From: Tupaia tana
Taxonomy: Eukaryota; Chordata; Mammalia; Scandentia; Tupaiidae
Direction: 5' to 3'
DNA length: 64,000 bases
NCBI GenBank assembly: GCA_026018925.1
Contig: JAKSZU010000008.1
Coordinates: 10,519,626 to 10,583,625 of the forward strand
Position 1 is the first letter of the stretch; the number at the start of each line of letters is the position of its first letter. The position numbers and the translations under genes are program-made. A model generated the notes under the pieces. That model saw only the letters and a program-made list of their open reading frames with translations, was not told the DNA's origin and did no database searches. Of the stretch, positions 56,768 to 64,000 are shown piece by piece.

Positions 56768-57480
56768 CAGAGAGCCCCTGTTTATCAAACTTATAATTAT
56801 GGTTTTGGCACATATCATGCCACCATCTTATCTTTACCATCTGAAAAAACAACAGTAACAATACCTTTGGGAGAATCATCTCTTTCGATTTGCTACGTGG
56901 GAAAGGCTGTCCTCCCTACAGTGAGACCAATATTCACGTTCCTATCAGGACTAGCAATCAGGGTACTGGATGTCTCTCCTGCCCTTGCGAGACCTTCCTT
57001 TTCCCCGTATCTGCCCCCACCCTGGGTGAGTAGGCTTTCCTACTCTGAGAGTGTGGAGCTCAGCTTGGCCTGTCCTAAATCATACCTGTTCCTGAGGATC
57101 GGAGCACTAGGGATGTTTGGGGAAGAGGAGGAGAGACCCATGAGATAACAGTTACTTTGAGCCCTGGCTCAGCAGAAATGGAGGTGAAAACAGAAGGCTG
57201 TCTTGTGACCAGCAGCTGCCAGGCAACATCATCGTGTCGTAGCACACCGTCCCTATGTGTCTTCTGGTACAGGGAACGTGTCAAGGCCATACCATGAAAA
57301 CTACAGGTGAGTGAGATGCCCATGTACAAAGGCCAAAGAAGTGAGGTAACACAATTTTGACTTGAGTTGACAGGGTGTGAGAACTGGGAAAGGGCCATGG
57401 TTTGAATGGGAAGATGTTGAGAGTCAGGACCCGTAAGAGATGATGAGGTCATGGAGTTCTGCCTTCATGTATGGGCTAAT
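56768..57480. other. no recognised feature
   Basis: Unassigned. Confidence 0.5.
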
Positions 57481-57484
57481 ACTG

Positions 57485-58090
57485 TTACCTTGAGAGTGGG
57501 TTCCTTGTGGTGGGGATGGGGTCCATAGGGGGAGAACAGGTCCTGATTAGAAAGGCGAATGTGCTCCGCTCCCTGATGGCTCTTGCAGTGTTGTGAGTCA
57601 GCACAACGGCTCTCACCAGATGCAGCCCCTCAGTCCGGGACTTCTCCGCCTCCAGGACTGTGAGGCAAGCAAACCTTTTCTCTTCAGAAATTACCCAGTC
57701 TGTAGTTCTGTTAAAGCAAACTGATGTGGACAAAGACAAAAGTATTTTGGATATTTTTAAATCTGAAAGTTTTTTGTAGAGGTCACTTGTGAAACGTGAG
57801 AACTTCACCACCAAGTAAGCGAGGTCAATTCTGCCTTGAGTGTTTTCTGAACCAGGGCACAGCAAGGTGTTTAGTCTATTCTCTGTTGTTGGTAAGAGGA
57901 ATCCCTGAGTCTGGATGATGTATAAAGGGTGGTGGTTTATTTATCTTATAGTTTAGAGACGCTGGCACAGGGCATCACATGGCGAGATAGGACAAGCATG
58001 TATCTTGTTCAACCATGGGAGCCCACACTGATGATCTCACTTAATTCTAATCACCTGCCACAAACCCTGCCTCTTCATATCATAATGCCA
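57485..58090. repeat. ancient LTR/DNA repeat remnants
   Basis: GGGACTTCTCCGCCTCCAGGACTGTGAGGCAAGCAAACC (57.64 kb) and CATCACATGGCGAGATAGG...TGATGATCTCACTTAATTCTAATCACCTGCC (57.97-58.06 kb) look like old mammalian LTR-type repeats, the second inverted relative to the 2.85-kb remnant. Tentative. Confidence 0.4.
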
Positions 58091-58109
58091 TTAATTTTCT
58101 GCATGAATT

Positions 58110-58395
58110 CTGCAATAGTTACAAGTCTAGCCTTTAGAATCAGTTTGAACTGGATAGAGGTTGAATAGCCTCGTGTTTGAGCTCAAGTTCTCCCCTGTTG
58201 GTGGCCTGACCTCAGGTAAGCCGTTGCTTGACCTCTTGGAGCTTCAGTTTTCTATCCAAAGTGGCCATAGCAACATGTACCTACTCTGGTTATTGTGAGG
58301 AGTAAATAAGGACATTACAGAATATGCAGAGGTAATACTTAGCACTGGTGATGTGTTTGGCACTTTTCTCAGTTCTTTACCTGTACTAAGCAATG
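58110..58395 (+). repeat. MIR-like element
   Basis: TAAGCCGTTGCTTGACCTCTTGGAGCTTCAGTTTTC...TTATTGTGAGGAGTAAATAAGGAC follows the MIR consensus layout. Confidence 0.65.
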
Positions 58396-58404
58396 TTTTT
58401 CTCT

Positions 58405-58438
58405 TAGGTTTTGCCATAGTGCTTGTGCACTGGCTGGG

Positions 58439-58531
<93 letters not shown>

Positions 58532-58732
58532 GAGAGAGAGGAAGTGAGAAATCAACCCTTGGGGGGTGGCCATGCCATAATCGCTTCTCCTCCATTCTCC
58601 TCTCAGAATTTTGGGCACACAAGCAGGCACATGTTCTAGCATGATTTTTCAAGCTGCTAGGTCTGGGACTCATGCTGTGGGCAGCCCCATGGGAGTCCAG
58701 TGTCTTAACCACTATGCCACCTGCTGGCCCTA
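58405..58732 (-). mobile_element. A-family SINE with long (GA)n expansion
   Basis: GTTTTGCCATAGTGCTTGTGCACTGGC, (GA)n at 58438-58540, and a head ending CCACCTGCTGGCCC. Confidence 0.8.
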
Positions 58733-58739
58733 AACAGTG

Positions 58740-58830
58740 TGTTTATTATAGATGAGAAACCTGAAGCACAGAGAGATGAACCTGCCCTGAGTTACAGTTA
58801 GCATGAGTGGCACTAGGATTGCATTAGAGA
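58740..58830 (-). repeat. MIR-like remnant
   Basis: GATGAGAAACCTGAAGCACAGAGAGATGAA pattern. Confidence 0.45.
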
Positions 58831-58944
58831 CACAGCCACAACGCAACCATGATGCTGTCCTGCCTTTTGTCATGGGCAGTAAAATATTGAGAGCTGTCGT
58901 TTATGGACCTCTGTGACAGGTGCTATAATAAGGGCTTTACATAG

Positions 58945-59203
58945 ATTTTTTTTTTGGGAGAGGTTTTTGCTATAGGGCGCGTGCACTCACCAGATAGACA
59001 GAGAGAGACAGAGAGATAGAAACTGAGAAATCACCCCCTGGGGGGGATGGCCACGCCGCAATCCCTTCTCCTCTGTTCTCCTCTCTGGATCTTGGGCACA
59101 CACGCACACGCGCCCGGCGTGAGTTTAAGCCACCGGGTCCGGGACGTGAACCATGGTTGACTACGTGGGAGTCCAGTGACATAGCCATTATGCTAACTAC
59201 ATA
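58945..59203 (-). mobile_element. A-family tRNA SINE
   Basis: Near-consensus with CpG-rich head. ACATAGATT flanks both sides (58940 and 59200), a target duplication. Confidence 0.88.
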
Positions 59204-59259
59204 GATTGTTATAGCACAAGTCCTCCAGTAGGTGAGTTGTGAGATGCTATTACACCCAC

Positions 59260-59547
59260 TTTTTAAAAATGTTTGCTTTAGCGTGTGTATATTTAAAGAG
59301 AGGGAGAGGGAGAGGAAGAGGGAAAGGGAGAGGAAGAGGAAGAGGGAAAGGGAGAGGGGGAGGGGGAGGGGCAGGGGAAGGGGAGTAGGGGGGGAGGGGA
59401 GGGAGAGAGAGAGAGATCACTCCCAGGGGAGATGGCCACGCTGCAATCCCTTCTCCATTCTCCTCTTGGGAATGGGCATGCATGCACATGCACCTGAAGT
59501 AATTTTTAAACCACCGGGTCTGGGATTCCAACACCACCTGCTGGCTC
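59260..59547 (-). mobile_element. A-family SINE with GGGA-rich expansion
   Basis: GTTTGCTTTAGCGTGTGTATATTT, purine tract 59296-59416 of GAGGGAGAGG type, and a head ending CACCACCTGCTGGC. Confidence 0.78.
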
Positions 59548-59626
59548 TACATCCACTTTCATAGAGAAGAAAACTGGAGTTAAGTGACTTTGGTGAAGGT
59601 CACATAGTTGGTAAGCTGGGAGTATA

Positions 59627-59653
59627 AATTTTTTTGGTTCATTTATTTATTTC

Positions 59654-59697
<44 letters not shown>

Positions 59698-59850
59698 ACT
59701 CCAACAGAGTCTTGGCACCATGGTTCAACCCCAGTTCCAGCCCTGGATCATGGGTACATGTGTGCCCAGCACACAAATCCGAACATTCCAATATGGATCA
59801 GCCTTGCAGAGCATTGCTTTTCATGGTTGCACCATCATCTGGCCCCAGAG
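59627..59850 (-). mobile_element. C-family SINE, minus strand
   Basis: TTGGTTCATTTATTTATTTCTTCAGAGAGAG to GCATTGCTTTTCATGGTTGCACCATCATCTGGCCCC. Confidence 0.72.
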
Positions 59851-60341
59851 TTTGTATTTACACCAGGGCGTCTTCCTCCTCCTTGTGGCCTTTCTGGAAG
59901 ATGGAACAGGGTGTGTGACTCATAGGGGTTCAGGTCCTGTGCTCAGGAGGGCTCTGCACCTAGATAGTGCTTGACCCTACCATCCTAACATTCCTCGTAA
60001 TTTATCTTTGAGCTTGTGTTTTGTGAGTACAGTCTGACTGGACAATGGCACACACTCGTGAGCAGACTGCATGCAGATGGCAGTGTGCACATGGGCTGTG
60101 GCTCAGGAGCAGCCCCTGCACTAGGGGGCTCAGGCTCTGGGCAGCAGGAACAGAGCACACACAGCAGTCAGCTCTGCAGGCAAGGGTGCACCCTGGGGAC
60201 TTGGGAGTGCCTCTGGACTGGAGGAGTGGCTGTGCCTGCAGGAGAGGGAACAGTCTGACCTGCAGGTAGCACCAAGACCCTGGGGGGAGGGCAGGTGGAT
60301 GAAGGCAGGCTGCCTGTCATCTCCAGCATCTGAACAAATAC
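59851..60341. other. no recognised feature, moderately GC-rich
   Basis: Plus-strand frames of about 75-80 codons without motif. Not called as genes. Confidence 0.45.
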
Positions 60342-60343
60342 TA

Positions 60344-60413
60344 TAAAGTTGTCGGGAAAGTCATGACATGTTTTTCTATGCGAAAATGCATGATGACTTT
60401 CCTGACACCTCAA
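60344..60413. mobile_element. palindromic MITE copy 3
   Basis: 70 bp with flanking TA, GTTGTCGGGAAAGTCATGACATG / CATGATGACTTTCCTGACACCTCAA arms. Homologous to copies at 8.2 and 15.7 kb. Confidence 0.75.
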
Positions 60414-60639
60414 TAATTCTCCCATCTGAGCACCAGGATGGTCACTGCAAGCGCTTAGCAGTAAATGTTGTCAGTAAGTCATTTAAAAATAGCACTGGAT
60501 GCATGGACATTCCAATAAAACATATCAGAGAGGAGTTAGAATTCTGAAATATTTAGTATTTCTTGTTTTGAAAACTGCCCCTACATTTCAAAGCAAGCAT
60601 TCACAGACTTAGACATAGAAATTAAATTTAGTAATTGTG

Positions 60640-60960
60640 GAACTATCAGTTGGTGTAATGGCTATGTCGCTGGATTCCCATGTAGTCACCATGGTTCGAG
60701 TCCCGGACCTGGTGGCTTAAACTCACACTGGGTGCGTGTGCCTGCGTGCCCAAGATCCTGAGAGGAGAATGGAGGAGAAGGGATTGCAGCATGGCCATTT
60801 CCCCTGGGGGGTAATTTCTCACTTTCTGTCTCTCTGTCTTTCTGGTAAGCGTACGTACCCTATAGCAACATGGCCATTTCCCCTGGGGGGTAATTTCTCA
60901 CTTTCTGTCTCTCTGTCTTTCTGGTAAGCGTACGTACCCTATAGCAAAACCTCTAAAAAA
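60640..60960 (+). mobile_element. A-family SINE with internal 79-bp tandem duplication
   Basis: Head AACTATCAGTTGGTGTAATGG, B box GGTTCGAGTCC. The 3' third (60790-60868) is repeated without a mismatch at 60869-60947. A-rich end. Confidence 0.9.
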
Positions 60961-61339
60961 ATTTAGAAATTGTAGTGGACAGGATAAACACTATTTTATT
61001 TGAAGTTTCACATGAACCAATTATTAGTAAGGGAGACAATTTTAAAATGATTTCCCCTCTGGTAATTGAGGATACAGTGATAGAATATACAAACAAAAAT
61101 TTTGAATTATATACAAATCATTTGAGCTACTTTTAATTCTTTCTACGATACCCACAAATTATAGGAAATGTCAGAAAATAACATTAAAATGCCATTGTAT
61201 GAATTTTTATTGAGAATTAGACTTAGATTTAACCAGTATATATGAGGAGTTAAATTTACATAGAGAACTTGCTCCATGAAAATCATCAGGTCAAGATGTT
61301 CTAAAATTTATGTTTTGAAATAAACGATCAGAAATACAT
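60961..61339. other. no recognised feature
   Basis: AT-rich, unassigned. Confidence 0.5.
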
Positions 61340-61594
61340 TTTTTTTTTTTGGAGAGGTTTTTGTTATAGGGCATGTGCGCTCGCCAGACAGACAGAGAGA
61401 GACAGAAAGCAAGAAATCACCCCCCAGGGGGGATGGTCATGCCGCAATCCCTTCTCCTCCATTCTCCTCTCGGGATCTTGGGCACGCACACACACGCACC
61501 TGGTGTGAGTTTAAGCCACCGGGTCCAGGACTCGAACCGTGGTCGACTATGTGGGAGTCCAGCGACATAGCCATTATGCTAACTGCTGGTCCCC
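61340..61594 (-). mobile_element. A-family tRNA SINE
   Basis: Near-consensus. GAAATACATTTT flanks both sides (61330 and 61597), a target duplication. Confidence 0.9.
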
Positions 61595-61677
61595 AGAAAT
61601 ACATTTTAATAGAAGCAATGGTCTAAAATATACTCTTAGCTGTATCACAGAAAATTTCTTCGCAAAATTAAAATTTA

Positions 61678-61865
61678 CTGGGCCACCATGTGGCATGTGC
61701 TGGATCTGCTGTGTGTGCCCAAAATCCTGAAAGGAGGGAGAAATGAGAAGAGGAAGTATGGTGTGACCAGCACCATAGCGGGTGCTTTCTCACCTTCCCC
61801 CACAGTCTTTCTCTAGTGAGCACAGGTGCCCTCTGGCAAACAAAACAAAACAAAACAAAACAAAC
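61678..61865 (+). mobile_element. A-family SINE, degenerate, with (AAAAC)n tail
   Basis: GGGCCACCATGTGGCATGTGCTGG, CCAAAATCCTGAAAGGAGGGAG, CTCTGGCAAACAAAACAAAACAAAAC. Confidence 0.6.
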
Positions 61866-61996
61866 CTTTTGTTTGCCGGCTTGGAGTGACAGATGTTGCT
61901 TTCAATTATACTGGTTGAAAATGAAGCTTCTAAAAGCATAGATTTTGATGATCTAATAAATAAATTTGCAAAGTGAGTCATAAAAATCTCTGATCG

Positions 61997-62243
61997 GGGG
62001 CTGGCAGGTGGCGTGGTGGTTAAAGGCTCTGGACTCCCACATGGCTGACCATGTGGTTGTTCTAAGTCCTGGATCTGGTGGCTTGAAAATCATGCCGGGC
62101 ATGTGTGCGTGTGTGCCCAAGATCCTAGGAAGAGAGTGGAGGAGAAGGGAATGTGGCGTCCATCTGTCCTGCGGGATGATTTCTCTTTCCCTTTCATTGT
62201 CTCTTTCTCCAGTGAGCGCGTGTGTCCTATGGCAAAAAAGTTG
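61997..62243 (+). mobile_element. A/B-family SINE, plus strand
   Basis: GGGGCTGGCAGGTGGCGTGGTGGTTAAAGG to GTGTCCTATGGCAAAAAAG. Confidence 0.8.
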
Positions 62244-62530
62244 CCAGAGGATGCATGTACTCACCTGATAGACAGAAACAGAGAGAGAGAGATAACTCTC
62301 CCAACGGGGTGTGATCATGCCGCTATCCTTTTTCCTTCATTTCTCCATCCTGCCAGGATTTTGCACGCACACACACATGCACGCATGTGTGCAAGTGTGT
62401 GCGCACACACACACACACTTGCCCAGCATATTTTTTAAGCCACTAGGGTCAGGATTTGAACTGGGGTTGGCTGCGTAGGATCCAGCTCTCAATGTACAGC
62501 ACTTAACCACTGTGGTGCAAGGCTGGTACC
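62244..62530 (-). mobile_element. A-family SINE, minus strand, head to tail with the preceding copy
   Basis: GCCAGAGGATGCATGTACTCACC to AACCACTGTGGTGCAAGGCTGG. It includes alternating CA/TG at 62363-62420. Confidence 0.7.
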
Positions 62531-62735
62531 TTTCATGGCACTTTTTTCCTGCATTTTTGTGCATGTCTGTGTGGGTTTTTTAAACATTGTCTTGGTAACA
62601 ATCCTCCTGCCTCAGCCTCCCATGTGAACTGTGACTACAGGTCTTTTCGGGTGGACTGGGAATCAAACCTGGGCCTACCATGTGGCATCATCAGTGTTGA
62701 GCATGTGCTTCTGTGGCTGGGTTGTCCTGATTTTT
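62531..62735 (-). mobile_element. composite tRNA-7SL SINE (D family), minus strand
   Basis: In plus-strand reading it shows CAATCCTCCTGCCTCAGCCTCCCATGTGAACTGTGACTACAGG, the reverse complement of the Alu/7SL right-arm motif. A tRNA-like head follows (GGAATCAAACCTGGG), ending CTGTGGCTGGGTTG. Confidence 0.7.
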
Positions 62736-62736
62736 T

Positions 62737-64000
62737 TTTCTTTTTAATTAATTTATTTTAATTTACATTTTATCACATCTTTACAGTATACATTTCTTTT
62801 TCCAACACAAAAACCATGCATGTCAGTCAAGCTAAGGATATTACTATATACATTATCATCAGCACATAGCTTCTCATTTTTTTGTCTGATGTTAGCCTGA
62901 TAGAATATTCTTTGAAAGTAACTTGATGTTTTTCTCTTGCCAAGTTTGGTATCTTATCTCTGTGTGTAGTTTTGGTCAATCTGGCTATAATGTACCTTAG
63001 AGAAGATCTTCTTGGGTTGATTCTATGTGGGGTCCTTTGTATATCTTGGGTCTGGATATTTGAATAGCTCTCTAGGTTTGGGAAGTTTTCTTCCAGTATT
63101 TCATGAAATAGATGATCAATGTCCTGATTAGTTTCCTCACCTTCTGGGATACTGATTATCCAGATATTTGGAAGTCTTATGGTATCTAGTATCACTTGTA
63201 TGTTATTTTAATTTTGGGGGGTTATTTTCTCAGTCTTTTTGATTAAATTTTCGAGGTCAGAGGTTCTATCTTCTACACCTAAGATTTGATTTTCTGCATG
63301 AGCTAATTTGCTTTTAATACTTTCAAGAGAGGTTTTGATTTCCTGTATTATAGCCTTCATCTCTAACAGTTGAGTTTGATTGTTTTTTATGGTGTGCATT
63401 TCCTCTTTTGGATTATGGAAGAACTTCCTTACCTCCTGGAACTCATTATCTCTTTTCTCCTGCATTTTCTGGAGTTTGTTGTCTCTCTTCTCTTGCATCT
63501 CTATTAGCTTTGTCACTATCCTAAAATCTTTATCTGACATTTCCACGAGTTCCATTGTACTGTCTGTGGATAATGAAGGGACGTTCTTTCCCCCTGGGGG
63601 AGAGATATTATCTTGCTTTTCCATATTTCTTGTGCCTCTGCACTGGTGGCTTCTGGTCATCTGATGAATATGTTACTTCCTTCATTCTTGGAGTTAATTC
63701 TGAGTGTTAGAGGTGTGCAGAAGGAGATGACCTGCAATTTTTCTGCAGTACCATTTCCCTGATCCTCACCAAGCAACCTGTGCTTTTGTCAGTGGAACTG
63801 GATATTACAAAAGCCTCACAGTTTCAAGGCAATAGGGGCACCTGGGCTGAGCTGCAGAGTTTAAAGTATTCAGATGTTTTGCTACTGTACACCTAGACCT
63901 GCCAAGACACTCAGTGTGTGGAAGGCGAGAAGCAAGGTGAGAAAGTCAGGTAAAAGAAAGGAAACAAAGGGGAAAATAACCCCAGGAAACAAAACCAACA
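62737..64000 (-). mobile_element. L1/HAL1-like element with ORF1, runs off the window
   Basis: A T-rich 3' end at 62.74 kb is followed directly by the ORF1 region. 63208-63660 encodes 150 codons with a coiled-coil (EMQEKRDNKLQKMQEKRDNE, heptad-like, and LESIKSKLAHAENQILGVED). 62827-63195 continues with NIWIISIPEGEE and IQTQDIQRTPHRINPRRSS, typical L1 ORF1p RRM/CTD pieces, after a break near 63.2 kb. No ORF2 lies between ORF1 and the 3' end. 63.66-64.0 kb is 5' untranslated-like. Confidence 0.8.

Noticed and set aside
58353..58712. Long frames rich in Arg-Glu or Ser-Leu
   Set aside because: They are translations of the (GA)n expansion in a SINE, not genes.

Overview
This is mammalian nuclear DNA: a low-gene-density window dominated by retrotransposons. 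It holds one protein-coding gene, spread over six coding exons on the minus strand. The tRNA-derived SINEs are unusual: a roughly 260-bp family with an intact pol III B box and a pyrimidine-rich body. A rarer composite SINE joins a tRNA-like head to an Alu/7SL-like body. 7SL-derived SINEs are known only from Euarchontoglires, and tRNA/7SL composites together with a dominant long tRNA SINE are described for tree shrews, so I tentatively infer Scandentia (Tupaia-like). This is from remembered family knowledge, not a search.

Layout. 1-6.1 kb is the gene's 3' flank: an LTR end, SINEs, a small GC-rich island of unknown origin, and a solo class II LTR with a perfect 6-bp target duplication. 6.1-21.24 kb holds the last to first coding exons of an SDR16C-family retinol dehydrogenase, best matched to SDR16C5/RDHE2. 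The six exons sum to 930 bp, an uninterrupted 309 codons plus stop, with GT-AG splice sites and all SDR catalytic motifs. The introns are full of SINEs. 23.1-23.5 kb and 30.7-31.1 kb are the two halves of a CpG-rich region, a candidate promoter, split by a young gammaretrovirus-like provirus (23,505-30,679, minus strand). That provirus has nearly identical 468-bp LTRs, a tRNA-Pro-type primer binding site, recognisable but broken gag, pro and pol, and only remnants of env.

31-44 kb contains SINEs and a second, older LTR element (33,697-40,571, minus strand). It has the same primer binding site type and a similar 3' end, but no recognisable coding region: a candidate non-autonomous partner of the first. 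An ancient DNA transposon with two nested SINEs follows (42.2-43.5 kb). 47.4-54.2 kb is a stack of L1 fragments, one of which received a near full-length processed copy of CKAP2L mRNA flanked by a perfect 13-bp duplication. 54-62.7 kb is more L1 3' ends, SINEs and purine-rich microsatellites. 62.74-64 kb is the ORF1 side of another L1/HAL1-like element running off the window edge.

Three copies of a roughly 70-bp palindromic, TA-flanked MITE are scattered at 8.2, 15.7 and 60.3 kb. I saw no tRNA or rRNA genes, no CRISPR and no prokaryotic features. The most interesting items are the env-deleted young provirus in the candidate promoter, its possible non-autonomous relative, the MITE family and the composite SINE.
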